Shown piece by piece: positions 16,226 to 24,995 of a DNA stretch of 64,000 nt. The stretch covers positions 434,001-498,000 of the forward strand of contig NZ_CP114200.1 in NCBI RefSeq assembly GCF_029392895.1, given 5' to 3'. Position 1 is the stretch's first letter; every line of letters starts with the position of its first letter. The notes under the pieces were generated by a model. The model made no database searches. It saw nothing but the letters and a program-made list of their open reading frames with translations, and had not been told where the DNA came from. The position numbers and the translations under genes are program-made. Source of the DNA: Streptomyces sp. 71268 (GTDB lineage: Bacteria; Actinomycetota; Actinomycetes; Streptomycetales; Streptomycetaceae).

Positions 16226-17123
16226 AGGCGGTGAGCACTTCCGTGACCACGCGCTCGCACAACTCGTGCGTGCGCAGGGCGTCCTGCGCGTCGAGCAGCC
16301 GCCCCTCGCGTACGGCGTCCAGGAAGGTCAGCGTGATCTGCTCGATCCCCCGCTGCTGGGCCACCGGCACCCAGTCACCCCGGCGGCGCACGCTGGGCTG
16401 TCCCTTGTGGTCGATCACCTCGGCCAGGTTGAGCACCTGGCGCTTGGCGCCCTGACCGGAGATCTCCAGGATCTCCTCGGTCGAGCCGCTCATCCGGTTC
16501 ATCGTGCCGACGGCCGAGAAGCCGTCCCCGGAGAGCTGGAGCAGCACGTGGTGCATCAGCCCGTCGCGGATCTTCGCGCGGACGTCGACGTGCTCGATGG
16601 GTCCGGGGGCCAGGAACCGCAGCGTGTCGACGACGTGGACGAAGTCGTCGAACACCAGCGTGCGCGGGTCCTCGGCGAGGCCGACCCGGTTCTTCTGCAT
16701 CAGGATCAGATCGCGCGGGTGGTCGACGCACTGCGCGTACCCGGGCGCGTACCGCCGGTTGAAGCCCACCATCAGGCTCACCTCGCGCTCCGCCGCCAGT
16801 TCGACCACCCGCTGGCAGTCGGCCAGGTCGTAGGCGATCGGCTTGTCCACGTATGTGGGCACGCCCGCGTCGACGAGGCGTGTGACGATCTCGGCGTGCG
16901 CGGCGGTCGGAGCGTGCACGAACGCCGCGTCGAGGCCGGCGGCCAACAGGGAGTCGAGGTCCGTGTGGCGCTGCGACTCGGGGATGCGCAGCGCGTCCCC
17001 GACGCTGTGCAGGGTGGCCGGGGTACGCGTCGAAAGGTGCGGTTCGACGCCCGGTTGGGCGGCGATGACCGGCAGGTACGCCTTGCGCGCGATGTCTCCC
17101 AGCCCAATGCAACCGACCTTCAC
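16224..17123 (-). CDS. Gfo/Idh/MocA family NAD(P)-dependent oxidoreductase
   Basis: The protein has 299 aa, slightly short for the family. The N-terminal Rossmann fold shows G-C-I-G-L-G-D-I-A-R-K-A, and the sugar-dehydrogenase E-K-P motif appears as V-D-K-P-I-A. The second domain begins near residue 125 (M-V-G-F-N-R-R-Y-A-P). Family members oxidise sugars, inositols or related alcohols. Substrate unknown. GAGGAGGACCC precedes the GTG at 17123. Confidence 0.87.
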   Translation of the reverse strand: MKVGCIGLGDIARKAYLPVIAAQPGVEPHLSTRTPATLHSVGDALRIPESQRHTDLDSLLAAGLDAAFVHAPTAAHAEIVTRLVDAGVPTYVDKPIAYDLADCQRVVELAAEREVSLMVGFNRRYAPGYAQCVDHPRDLILMQKNRVGLAEDPRTLVFDDFVHVVDTLRFLAPGPIEHVDVRAKIRDGLMHHVLLQLSGDGFSAVGTMNRMSGSTEEILEISGQGAKRQVLNLAEVIDHKGQPSVRRRGDWVPVAQQRGIEQITLTFLDAVREGRLLDAQDALRTHELCERVVTEVLTA

Positions 17124-17423
17124 GGGTCCTCCTCGTTGGCGCGCCCACCGCGCGCCTTGTGTGCGCCCGCGTGCCGGGGCCGCCTGCCACGGCGGCGGCG
17201 CGGTGCTCGTGCGGTTCTCTCTGTGCGGTGCTGTCTGTGGTGCTCGCGGTGTTTCTGATGTCCGTGTGTCTGTGACGCTTGTTGTGTCTGAGCTGTCTGT
17301 TGCTCCGCGCGGGCAGCATACGTGTCGGCGCCGCTACGCTTACCAGCGGCTTGCCTCGCCCGCGCGGCCCCTGCAGGAGCGCGGCAGCCGGATAATGCGT
17401 GGCCCGTGGCCAGTGGGCGGACC
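17124..17423. promoter_or_regulatory. 300-bp divergent promoter region
   Basis: It separates the oxidoreductase and DinB genes. The part at 17215-17310 is unusually T/G-rich and repeats TGTCTG and close variants. A GATAAT hexamer at 17391-17396 is a good -10 for the rightward gene, about 28 bases upstream of the ATG. No -35 is convincing. Confidence 0.4.
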
Positions 17424-17972
17424 ATGATGTCCGCCATGACCCTGCCCGAGAACACCTCCACCGCCCCCGTGGCCACTGCGACGACCCGTCGCGAACCCCC
17501 GCTGATCGCGGAGGAGCGCCGCATGCTCGAAGCGTGGCTCGACTACCACCGCGAGACGCTGGCCATGAAGTGCGAGGGCCTGACCGAGGCCCAGGTGCGC
17601 GAGGCGTCCACGCCGCCCTCGCCCCTCTCGCTGCTCGGCCTCGTGCGGCACATGACCGACGTCGAGCGCACGTGGTTCCGCCGCGTCCTCGGCGGGACGG
17701 ACGCCCCGCCGCTGTACTGGACCGACGAGAAGTACGACGGCGACTTCGACCTGACCGAGGCCGACTTCGCGACCGACATCGCCACCTGGCGCGCCGAGAT
17801 AGAGCGGGCCCGGGAGGTGGCCGCCGGACGCACCCTCGACGACACCGGGGAGCGCCGGGGGGAGCTGTACAGCCTGCGTTGGATCTACGTCCACATGATC
17901 GAGGAGTACGCCCGGCACAACGGCCACGCGGACCTCATCCGCGAGCGCATCGACGGCGCCACCGGCGAGTAG
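17424..17972 (+). CDS. DinB family (DUF664-type) protein
   Basis: The protein has 182 aa and is an all-helical DinB/YfiT fold. The metal-binding histidines are expected at G-L-V-R-H-M-T-D-V-E-R-T-W and at M-I-E-E-Y-A-R-H-N-G-H-A-D, which are typical sequences of the actinobacterial DUF664/DinB group. Some DinB-fold enzymes are thiol-dependent (mycothiol or bacillithiol) transferases; this one's substrate is not known. ATG codons at 17424 and 17436 are both possible starts. Confidence 0.88.
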   Translation: MMSAMTLPENTSTAPVATATTRREPPLIAEERRMLEAWLDYHRETLAMKCEGLTEAQVREASTPPSPLSLLGLVRHMTDVERTWFRRVLGGTDAPPLYWTDEKYDGDFDLTEADFATDIATWRAEIERAREVAAGRTLDDTGERRGELYSLRWIYVHMIEEYARHNGHADLIRERIDGATGE

Positions 17973-18050
17973 CGCCGACCGGCCGCGTCGCCTCGGCCAT
18001 GGCAGCCCGCCGCGTCGGCGCCCGGTGGCCCGAAGTCGCCGCCGCGTGCC

Positions 18051-18731
18051 CTACGCCCAGGGGTGCTGGCCGGGCGGCGGCGCGGGCTCGCCCGAGGTGT
18101 CCGTCAGCCGCAGCGCCAGGCGTCCGATCGCCGTGCGTACCCCCTTGCCGTACGAGTCGTCGCTCAGCGCCCCGGACGTCGCCTTGGCCAGGTCGAGCTG
18201 GGCGCGAGCCGCGTCCGGGCGGCCGAGCTTGGCGTAGTCCGCCGCGAGGTTGAGGTGCAGTGCCGGATACAGGCCACGCACCGCCGCCACCGCCCGTCGC
18301 CGGCTGGTCTCCGCGGCCTCGGTGGCGCCCGGCTCCCCCGCCTCCTCGCCGTCGTCCCCCGGCGAACACGGCTGCTCCCGTAGCGGTGGCCGCCCGGATC
18401 GCGCCGCGCGCTCCGCACCCTCCGCGACCGGCTCGGCTGCCGCACCGTCGTGCTCGGCCCATGCGTCGTGGTCCCGCATCAGCCGGTCGGCGACGGCCAG
18501 GGCCCGCAGGTCCCAGGCCAACTCGTCGGCCGGGTCGTCCTGGGTGTCGGCCAGGTAGTGCGCCAGCGTGCAGTGGTGCAGCGTGTCGTCCTCCACACCC
18601 AGTTCCTGCCACAGCTCCCCGAGCCGGTTCCGCGCCTCCTCACGGTCTCCGCCCCGGTGCAGCATGACCGCCTGTCCGATCCGGGTCAGCACGGCGTCCG
18701 GCGACGCCTCCTCCTGCCGCTTGGCCACCAT
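18051..18731 (-). CDS. Helical-repeat (tetratricopeptide-like) protein
   Basis: The protein has 226 aa and is helical. Segments such as A-V-M-L-H-R-G-G-D-R-E-E-A-R-N-R-L and A-D-Y-A-K-L-G-R-P-D-A-A-R-A-Q-L have the spacing of TPR helices. An acidic, low-complexity linker (about residues 95-145) separates the two halves. The conserved ends resemble a widespread actinobacterial protein of unknown function. GGGAGGCGGGCC precedes the ATG at 18731. It may be a protein-protein adaptor (inference). Confidence 0.75.
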   Translation of the reverse strand: MVAKRQEEASPDAVLTRIGQAVMLHRGGDREEARNRLGELWQELGVEDDTLHHCTLAHYLADTQDDPADELAWDLRALAVADRLMRDHDAWAEHDGAAAEPVAEGAERAARSGRPPLREQPCSPGDDGEEAGEPGATEAAETSRRRAVAAVRGLYPALHLNLAADYAKLGRPDAARAQLDLAKATSGALSDDSYGKGVRTAIGRLALRLTDTSGEPAPPPGQHPWA

Positions 18732-19113
18732 GGCCCGCCTCCCATCAGTCCTTCCGCCGTCCCCCTGGTCGGCCCCGACGCTAGCCGCAGCCACCGGGAA
18801 TACGGCTCAGGCGCCAGCGGGCGGACGGGACCGGCCCGGATACGACCCGGGCGGCGTACGCCCCGGGCACGGCGCCGAACGTACGACGCGCGGGCGCGCG
18901 GCTCGCGATGAGGGGGGCGGGGGCCCGGCCCGCCGGTAGCGGGGCCGGGCAACCACCCCGGGCCGGCCGGGCGACACCCGGGCGCAACGACCTGGCCGGG
19001 CCGGTAGGCGGGCACACAGTCACTGACCTGCCCCCGCCTCCGCCGACGGTCGCGCCCCGCCCCTCCCGACGGCCGCGCCCCGGCTCGCCCGTCGGCGGGC
19101 CCGACCGGCGTGA
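18732..19113. other. 380-bp intergenic stretch without a supportable gene
   Basis: Very GC-rich, with only noise ORFs. A 9-bp inverted repeat (19041-19049 with 19089-19097) lies just beyond the stop of ung and may be its terminator. Confidence 0.4.
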
Positions 19114-19794
19114 CTACGCGCCGAGGTCGGGTATCCGCCAGTCGATCGGCTCGTGACCCTGCGCCGCGACGGCGTCGTTGATCTGCGTGAAGGGTCGGGA
19201 GCCGAAGAACTTCCGGGCCGACAGCGGCGACGGGTGGGCGCCCTGCACCACCGCGTGCCGCTCGGTGTCGATCAGCGGCAGCTTCTTCTTCGCGTAGTTC
19301 CCCCACAGCACGAACACGGCCGGGTCCGGCCGGGCGTCCACGGCCCGGATCACCGCGTCCGTGAAGGTCTCCCAACCCTGGCCCTTGTGGGAGTTGGCCT
19401 CACCCGAGCGCACCGTCAACACCGCGTTCAGCAGCAGCACGCCCTGCCGGGCCCAGGGCATCAGATAGCCGTTGTCCGGAACGGGGTGGCCCAACTCGGC
19501 CTGCATCTCCTTGTAGATGTTCCGCAGCGAGGGCGGGGTCTTCACGCCCGGCCGCACCGAGAAGCACAGCCCGTGTCCCTGGCCCTCGCCGTGGTACGGG
19601 TCCTGACCGAGTATCAGCACCTTCACCTGGTCGTACGGTGTGGCGTCCAGCGCCGCGAAGACCTCCTCGCGCGGCGGGTACACCGGGCCCCGGGCCCGCT
19701 CCTCCTCGACGAACTCGGTGAGCCGCGCGAAGTACGGCTTGTGCAGTTCGTCGCCCAGAGCGTCCTGCCAGGACTCGGGCAGCATGTCGGTCAC
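19114..19794 (-). CDS. ung: Uracil-DNA glycosylase, family 1
   Basis: The protein has 226 aa, the normal length. It removes uracil from DNA at the start of base-excision repair. The water-activating motif G-Q-D-P-Y-H-G has Asp at about residue 65. The C-terminal H-P-S-P-L-S motif has His at about 187. The uracil-binding L-L-N-A-V-L-T-V segment is also present. The GTG at 19794 is chosen because GGAGGA lies eight bases upstream; an ATG nine bases downstream is the alternative. Confidence 0.96.
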   Translation of the reverse strand: MTDMLPESWQDALGDELHKPYFARLTEFVEEERARGPVYPPREEVFAALDATPYDQVKVLILGQDPYHGEGQGHGLCFSVRPGVKTPPSLRNIYKEMQAELGHPVPDNGYLMPWARQGVLLLNAVLTVRSGEANSHKGQGWETFTDAVIRAVDARPDPAVFVLWGNYAKKKLPLIDTERHAVVQGAHPSPLSARKFFGSRPFTQINDAVAAQGHEPIDWRIPDLGA

Positions 19795-19967
19795 TTGGGT
19801 CTTCCTCCGGTCCGTTCGTGCTTGACGGATACGAACGTACCCCCGACCACTGACAACGGCCGCCGCACGCCGCACGCCCCCGCGCCCGTCCCCGAGCCGT
19901 CGCGCCCCCGCCGGACCCCACGCGAGCCGTCGGAGCCGGTGGAGCCGCCCCGTGCTCCCAACCCGCC

Positions 19968-19998
19968 GTCCCGGGCGCGCGGGTGGCGCGCCCGGGAC
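19968..19998 (-). terminator. Terminator of the fabG-SDR operon
   Basis: Perfect 13-bp arms (19968-19980, 19986-19998) with a 5-nt loop, 10 bp beyond the stop codon of the last gene. Confidence 0.7.
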
Positions 19999-20008
19999 GC
20001 CGTGGGCG

Positions 20009-20779
20009 TCAGACGCCGGCGTTCAGGAACAGGCCGCCGTCCACGATCAGGTTCTGGCCGGTGATCCACGCCGACTCGTCCGACAGCAGGAAGGCGGCGG
20101 CGCCCCCGATGTCCCGTGGTACGCCGAGCCGGCCCAGCGGGTAGGCCGCGGCGGCCTCCTCCTCGCGCCCCTCGTACAGGCTCGCGGCGAACTTCGTCTT
20201 GACGACCGCGGGGGCGATCGAGTTCACCCGCACCAGCGGTGCCATCTCGTGCGCGAGTTGCACCGTCAGGTTGATCATCGCGGCCTTGCTCATGCCGTAG
20301 GCGCCGATGAAGGGAGAGGGGGCGACGCCGGCGATGGAGGCGATGTTCACGATCGCGCCGCCGTTCTCCTTCTGCCAGGCCCGGTAGGTGCGCTGGGCGA
20401 AGCCGAGGGCCGAGACCACGTTGGTCTCGAAGACCTTGCGCGCGACCCCGAGGTCCAGTTCGGCGATGGGGCCGAAGACCGGATTCGTGCCGGCGTTGTT
20501 GACCAGGAAGTCGACGCGGCCGAACGTCTCCATCACACGCTCAACGGCCACCGCCTGGTGAGCCTCGTCGTGCGCCTTGCCGGCGACGCCGATCACCCGG
20601 CCCTCGCCGTCGGGGGCCGCTGCGCTCAACGCCTCCACGGCCGCCGTGAGCGCGTCCTCGCCCCGCCCGGTGACGCACACCCGGTGGCCGCGGGCCACCA
20701 GAGCCTCGGCCACGCCGTAGCCGATGCCCCGGCTGCCGCCCGTGATCAGGGCGACCTTCTCGCTGTTCGCTGTCGTCAT
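20009..20779 (-). CDS. SDR family oxidoreductase
   Basis: The protein has 256 aa and is a classical short-chain dehydrogenase. The cofactor motif is T-G-G-S-R-G-I-G-Y-G, the N-N-A-G stretch appears as V-N-N-A-G-T-N-P, and the catalytic Ser and Y-x-x-x-K are in N-I-A-S-I-A-G and G-A-Y-G-M-S-K-A-A. The C-terminus D-G-G-L-F-L-N closes the fold. GGGAGGACAGCTC precedes the ATG. It lies 37 bp after a second SDR (fabG-like), so the two are probably cotranscribed. The substrate is unknown. Confidence 0.9.
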   Translation of the reverse strand: MTTANSEKVALITGGSRGIGYGVAEALVARGHRVCVTGRGEDALTAAVEALSAAAPDGEGRVIGVAGKAHDEAHQAVAVERVMETFGRVDFLVNNAGTNPVFGPIAELDLGVARKVFETNVVSALGFAQRTYRAWQKENGGAIVNIASIAGVAPSPFIGAYGMSKAAMINLTVQLAHEMAPLVRVNSIAPAVVKTKFAASLYEGREEEAAAAYPLGRLGVPRDIGGAAAFLLSDESAWITGQNLIVDGGLFLNAGV

Positions 20780-20816
20780 GAGCTGTCCTCCCTCGCGTTC
20801 TGGTGCCACCTGCGCG

Positions 20817-21578
20817 TCAGTTGAGCGGGCCGCCGGCCACGTACAGGACCTGGCCCGAGACGAACCCGGCCTGCTCGCCGGTGAAGAAGGCGATGGCGTT
20901 GGCGATGTCGTCCGGCTCGCCCACCCGCTGCACCGGGATCTGCGAGGCCGCCGCGGCCTTGAAGTCATCGAAACCCATGCCCACGCGCTCGGCCGTCGCG
21001 GCGGTCATGTCGGTGGCGATGAAGCCGGGGGCGACGGCGTTGGCGGTGACGCCGAACTTGCCCAGCTCGATGGCGAGGGTCTTGGTGAAGCCCTGGAGGC
21101 CGGCCTTGACCGCCGCGTAGTTGGCCTGGCCACGGTTGCCGAGCGCGGAGCTGCTGGAGAGGTTGACGATGCGCCCGAACGCCGCGTCCACCATGTGCTT
21201 CTGGCACGCCCGCGACATCAGGAACGCCCCCCGCAGGTGGACGTTGACGACCGTGTCCCAGTCGGACTCGCTCATCTTGAACAACAGGTTGTCCCGGAGC
21301 ACGCCCGCGTTGTTCACCAGGATCACCGGAGCGCCGAGTTCCGTGGCCACCCGCGCCACCGCGGCCCGTACCTGGTCGGCGTCGGCGACGTCACAGCTCA
21401 CGGCGAGCGCCGTGCCGCCCGCCGCCGTGATGGCGTCGACGGTGCCCTGACAGGCCGCCTCGTCCAGGTCGAGCACGGCGACGGCGCGGCCCTCGGCGGC
21501 CAGCCGCACGGCCGTGGCCGCGCCGATGCCGCGAGCCGCGCCGGTCACGATGGCAACGCGCTGTTCGGTGGTGGACAT
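20817..21578 (-). CDS. fabG: FabG-like 3-oxoacyl-(ACP) reductase, SDR family
   Basis: The protein has 253 aa. T-G-A-A-R-G-I-G-A-A-T is the cofactor loop. Asn-Asn-Ala-Gly is followed by V-L-R-D-N-L-L-F-K-M, and the active site reads N-L-S-S-S-S-A-L-G then Q-A-N-Y-A-A-V-K-A-G, the typical FabG pattern. It probably reduces a 3-ketoacyl thioester with NADPH. The symbol is by family, since Streptomyces have many such paralogues. It is the first gene of a two-gene operon. A palindrome upstream may bind a regulator. Confidence 0.85.
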   Translation of the reverse strand: MSTTEQRVAIVTGAARGIGAATAVRLAAEGRAVAVLDLDEAACQGTVDAITAAGGTALAVSCDVADADQVRAAVARVATELGAPVILVNNAGVLRDNLLFKMSESDWDTVVNVHLRGAFLMSRACQKHMVDAAFGRIVNLSSSSALGNRGQANYAAVKAGLQGFTKTLAIELGKFGVTANAVAPGFIATDMTAATAERVGMGFDDFKAAAASQIPVQRVGEPDDIANAIAFFTGEQAGFVSGQVLYVAGGPLN

Positions 21579-21640
21579 GCGGGTTCTCCTCGCCTTCGGA
21601 AAGCGTCGCCCGCGTCCGGCGCCGGCACCCCGACCAAGGA

Positions 21641-21656
21641 CTGAGCAACCGCTTAG
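21641..21656. promoter_or_regulatory. Palindrome upstream of the fabG-SDR operon
   Basis: CTGAGC-AACC-GCTTAG is an imperfect inverted repeat (5 of 6 per arm), 63 bp before the fabG ATG. It overlaps a TACTAA hexamer that could be the -10. A TetR-type operator is likely, but its regulator is not in view. Confidence 0.4.
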
Positions 21657-21714
21657 TAGCTTCAGCAGACGAGACGCTAGAAGCCGGGCCACCACCTGTC
21701 AACGGGACCTACGA

Positions 21715-22110
21715 TCAACGCACCAGCAGGTCGAGCAGCCGCTCGACCTCCGCCTCCGCGTCCGTGGTCAGCCCGGTGTGTACGGGGCCCGGCTGCACCA
21801 CCGTGCTGCGCGGGGCCACCAGCCACCGGAACCGACGCCCGGCCGCGTCACCCGCCGCCTGTCCGGCCTCCGGGCCGCCGTGGCAGACGCCCTCGACGGC
21901 GTTGAGCGCGGCCCGTACGCCCGCCACGTCCGCCGTCGGGTCGAGCGCCCGCAGCCGGCCCTCGTCGAGATGGGTCCGCGCGGCGACCAGCGACCGCGCG
22001 TGGCAGTACAGGACCACCCCCGCGTTGATCAGCTCGCCGCGCTCCATCCTGGGCACCACGCGCAGCACCGCGTACTCGAAGACATCACGTCCGTTGTGCA
22101 GACCGCTCAC
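21715..22110 (-). CDS. DUF3037 protein, partner of a HipA-like kinase
   Basis: The protein has 131 aa and opens V-F-E-Y-A-V-L-R-V-V-P-R-M-E-R-G-E, the DUF3037 signature. Function unknown. Its GTG (22108-22110) overlaps the TGA of the upstream HipA-like gene in a GTGA junction, so translation is coupled. The same pair occurs side by side in many bacteria, suggesting a joint module. Confidence 0.85.
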   Translation of the reverse strand: MSGLHNGRDVFEYAVLRVVPRMERGELINAGVVLYCHARSLVAARTHLDEGRLRALDPTADVAGVRAALNAVEGVCHGGPEAGQAAGDAAGRRFRWLVAPRSTVVQPGPVHTGLTTDAEAEVERLLDLLVR

Positions 22111-22940
22111 TTCGCCGCCTTCCCCTCGGCCCAGACCCGGAGCCACGCGGGCGCCTGGGTGGGGCGCTGCGTCGTGGGCGGGCCGAGCTTGATCCGCTCA
22201 TGGGTGGCAGCCACCCGGTCGAGCAGTCGCTCCACGTACGCGGCGCGCAGCCGATCGGGCCCGTCCGGCCCCTCGAACCCCGGCTCGTCGACCAGCCACT
22301 CGTCGGGTACGTCCGCGGCGACCTCGGTCAGCAGTTCCCGGGTGACCTTGGGGGCGAGCGTCTTGGCCGCCGCCGCGATGTCCGGGTCGAACGGTGCGAG
22401 CACGTGGTCGGACGCGTCGTACGGCCTGGTAGCGGCCTGGGCGGCGGTGGGCCAGTTGTGGTGCCAGATCATGGTCGCGCCGTGGTCGATGAGCCACAGC
22501 TCGCCGTGCCAGACCAGCAGGTTGGGGTTGCGCCAGGAGCGGTCGACGTTGTTGATCAGCGCGTCGAACCACACCACTCGCCCGGCGTCCAGGGGGTCGA
22601 CCGCGAAGGCGAGCGGGTCGAAGCCGATCGAGCCGGGCAGGTAGTCCATGCCCAGGTTCAGTCCGCCACTGGCCTTGAGGAGTTCCTGCACCTCCTCGTC
22701 CGGCTCGCCCAGGCCGATCACCGGGTCAAGCTGCATCCGCACCAGTTCCGGCACCCGCAGCCCGAGCCGCCTGCCGAGCTGGCCGCAGATGACCTCGGCG
22801 ATCAGCGTCTTGCGCCCCTGCCCCGCGCCGGTGAACTTCATGACGTACGTACCGAGATCGTCGGCCTCGACGATCCCGGGCAGCGACCCACCCTCACGCA
22901 GGGGCGTGACATAGCGGGTCGCTACGACCTCTTCCAACAC
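22107..22940 (-). CDS. HipA-like kinase-domain protein
   Basis: The protein has 277 aa, shorter than true HipA (about 440). It carries the HipA-type C-lobe: V-M-K-F-T-G-A-G-Q-G-R-K-T-L near the start (nucleotide-contacting strand), then W-F-D-A-L-I-N-N-V-D-R-S-W-R-N-P-N-L-L (catalytic-loop D and N) and L-W-L-I-D-H-G-A-T (metal-binding D). The N-terminal HipA lobe is missing and the partner is DUF3037 rather than HipB, so it is not a classical toxin-antitoxin pair. The start is GTG with GGGAAA upstream. Confidence 0.83.
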   Translation of the reverse strand: MLEEVVATRYVTPLREGGSLPGIVEADDLGTYVMKFTGAGQGRKTLIAEVICGQLGRRLGLRVPELVRMQLDPVIGLGEPDEEVQELLKASGGLNLGMDYLPGSIGFDPLAFAVDPLDAGRVVWFDALINNVDRSWRNPNLLVWHGELWLIDHGATMIWHHNWPTAAQAATRPYDASDHVLAPFDPDIAAAAKTLAPKVTRELLTEVAADVPDEWLVDEPGFEGPDGPDRLRAAYVERLLDRVAATHERIKLGPPTTQRPTQAPAWLRVWAEGKAAK

Positions 22941-23007
22941 TTTCCCAGGCCACCCATCTCTTCAGCCTTGCATCCACAGACGACTTCTCCGGGGCGTAGG
23001 GCAGGAA

Positions 23008-23259
23008 TCACCGGTCAACGGCTGGGGAGGCTCTGGGGAGTTTCGGCTGGCGAGCCGGCCTTTCCCGCTCCCCCAGCAGACCGTCGATGGTGCCGCGCCC
23101 CTTGCTGCCCGCTTCCGGCATGAAGTGAGCATAGTAACCGAGGGTGACCGCGAGCGAAGAGTGTCCGAGTCACCGGGCCACCCTCGCCTCCTTCGGCAGG
23201 ACCTTCTGCGCGGCTTCCACCCGGCGCCGCTTGTGCTGCGGCAGTAGCGGGTCTTCCAC
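23008..23259 (-). pseudogene. Remnant of a tyrosine integrase (C-terminal end)
   Basis: The minus strand reads A-R-V-A-R-stop-L-G-H-S-S-L-A-V-T-L-G-Y-Y-A-H-F-M-P-E-A-G-S and continues to about I-D-G-L-L-G-E-R. This is the C-terminal catalytic end of actinomycete phage/ICE tyrosine recombinases, including the nucleophilic Tyr region. A TGA (23170-23172) replaces the tryptophan codon usually found between R and L-G-H-S-S. The rest of the enzyme is absent: upstream sequence no longer matches. It marks an old, decayed element. Confidence 0.75.
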
Positions 23260-23558
23260 GACCGGCTCCGCGCTCCAAGGGGGGCACCGCCTCGGCTGCG
23301 TGATCGCCATGGCGTACGTCAACGTCCGGGCCGACGCGGACCGTGCGGGCTGCCTCGAAACACCCGAAGTCCGCGCCGGGTCGCCGCGGCGGCCGACCAC
23401 AGCATCCTCGACCCCGCGCGCGTTCTCCCCGAGCTGGCGGTACGGGCTTCGACCTCTTCACCATCGCCCTGGCCATGGCGAAGGCGCCCCAGAAGGTGTT
23501 CGCCCGCTACCACCGCCACGACTGAGGGCTGTCGCGGGCGGTGCCCGGCGCGGCTCGC
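23260..23558. other. Decayed sequence beside the integrase scar
   Basis: No intact gene. On the plus strand a short coding-like piece with high third-position GC ends at 23524 (G-T-G-F-D-L-F-T-I-A-L-A-M-A-K-A-P-Q-K-V). It looks like the tail of a lost gene that I do not recognise. Confidence 0.4.
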
Positions 23559-24029
23559 TCACCCGACGTCCGACTCGTCCGCGTCGCGGCCCTCGCGCGT
23601 CGCCGCGAGGACGCTGCCCGCCACGGCGATCACGGCGATGGCCAGGGCGATGCTGATCCCGCCCGTGGTGTCCCAGTACACGTCCTCCAGGCTGAGCAGC
23701 AGCGCCGCCTCGTCCACGACGAGGGCCAGCCCGATCCCGTAGGCGAGTCCCATCCAGGCGCGTGCCCGCGCCGAGCGTGCGACAAGGCCGGCTGCCCCCA
23801 CCACCGCGAGCAGCAGAATGCCCCACACGTAGTGGTGGATGTGCACCCCGCCGGTCTGTACGTCACCGAGCCCGGCCACCTCGATGTGGATGAGCCAGGT
23901 CAGCAGGCGCATTCCGCCGAACGTGAGGGCGAAGCCCCACCAGGCCAGGACGAACCCGCGACGCTCGGATGAGATGTCGGGCAGCAGCCGTAGCCAGGGC
24001 GAGGGGCCGGGCGCCCGCGACGGTTTCAC
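23559..24029 (-). CDS. Small integral membrane protein
   Basis: The protein has 156 aa and about four hydrophobic helices (residues 28-45, 64-82, 88-110 and 120-140). A histidine-bearing G-G-V-H-I-H-H-Y-V-W-G segment lies before helix 2, a feature of a family of uncharacterised membrane proteins. GTG at 24029 overlaps the TGA of the upstream alpha/beta hydrolase by a GTGA junction, so the two are coupled. Function unknown. Confidence 0.78.
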   Translation of the reverse strand: MKPSRAPGPSPWLRLLPDISSERRGFVLAWWGFALTFGGMRLLTWLIHIEVAGLGDVQTGGVHIHHYVWGILLLAVVGAAGLVARSARARAWMGLAYGIGLALVVDEAALLLSLEDVYWDTTGGISIALAIAVIAVAGSVLAATREGRDADESDVG

Positions 24030-24778
24030 GCGCGTACCTCCGTGGTGAAGGATTCGATCCGCTCGGCGACGGCGTCCGGAGCGCTGTAGTGGGCCGCGTG
24101 CGCGGCCCCCGGGACCTCCACCGCGCGCCCGTCCACCACGGTGCGGGCCACGTGCCGCGCCCAGGGGCCCGAGGCGATGGTGTCTCCCGTGCCCCGCAGA
24201 ACCAGGGTCGGCGCGCTGACGCGGCGCAGATTGGCCTCGAAGGACGCGGCGGCGTCCCGCAGCGCGTACCGGAAGGAGCCGGCGATCCGCAGCGGGCCGG
24301 TGACCAGGTAGTCGCTCGCGGCCACGACGAGGAGCGAGAGGGGCTCCCGTGGCGCGTCGGCGAGCAGCCGGCCGCACAGCCGCCAGCCGGACGTCCCCGG
24401 TTCGAGCGCGGGGCCGGTCAGCACCAGGTGGCGCACCAGGCCGGGCGCGCGGGCGGCGAGGGCCGCGGCCACCTGGCAGCCGACCGAGTTGGCCACCACC
24501 AGGCTCGGGCCCAGGGCCAGGCGCCGGTGCCAGCGCGCCAGGTCAGCGGCGGCCCGCTCCGGGCTGGAGGCGCCGCGCGCGGCGTCCCGCGACCGCGCGT
24601 TGCCCGGCAGGTCCGGTACGAGCACCGTCCTCCCGTGCGCGGCCAACCGCTCCGCGAGCGGCACGAAGTAGCGCCCCGAGAGCCCCAGCCCGTGCACCAG
24701 CAGCGTGGCGGGGGCGCCCGCGCGCGGCGGGGGTCCGAACCTCCGGGTGAAGATCCCGCCCAGTGTCTCCTGTTCCAT
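24026..24778 (-). CDS. Alpha/beta hydrolase
   Basis: The protein has 250 aa. The oxyanion-hole motif is L-L-V-H-G-L-G-L-S-G. The nucleophile elbow is V-A-N-S-V-G-C (Ser in N-S-V-G). The acid is probably in R-G-T-G-D-T-I-A-S and the His in G-A-A-H-A-A-H-Y-S. It belongs to the large esterase/lipase superfamily and the substrate is unknown. GGTGGAGAC precedes the ATG. The downstream membrane-protein start overlaps its stop. Confidence 0.87.
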   Translation of the reverse strand: MEQETLGGIFTRRFGPPPRAGAPATLLVHGLGLSGRYFVPLAERLAAHGRTVLVPDLPGNARSRDAARGASSPERAAADLARWHRRLALGPSLVVANSVGCQVAAALAARAPGLVRHLVLTGPALEPGTSGWRLCGRLLADAPREPLSLLVVAASDYLVTGPLRIAGSFRYALRDAAASFEANLRRVSAPTLVLRGTGDTIASGPWARHVARTVVDGRAVEVPGAAHAAHYSAPDAVAERIESFTTEVRA

Positions 24779-24995
24779 GTCTCCACCCTCGCTCCTCGAA
24801 AGGCATCGGGGGCGCCAGGGGCGGGGCGACACCGGCGGTTGCTCCTTCCGCGCCCGGCCCGACCCGGCCGGTACCGGTACCCGGCCTCTGCCGTGGACCG
24901 CTGCCTGGCCCTCGCCCGCGTCGGTGGCGTGGGCGGGCGTACGGCGACGGCCCACCGGGGTGACGCTGACCGGCGGGCCGTCGTGTGGGAGGGGG

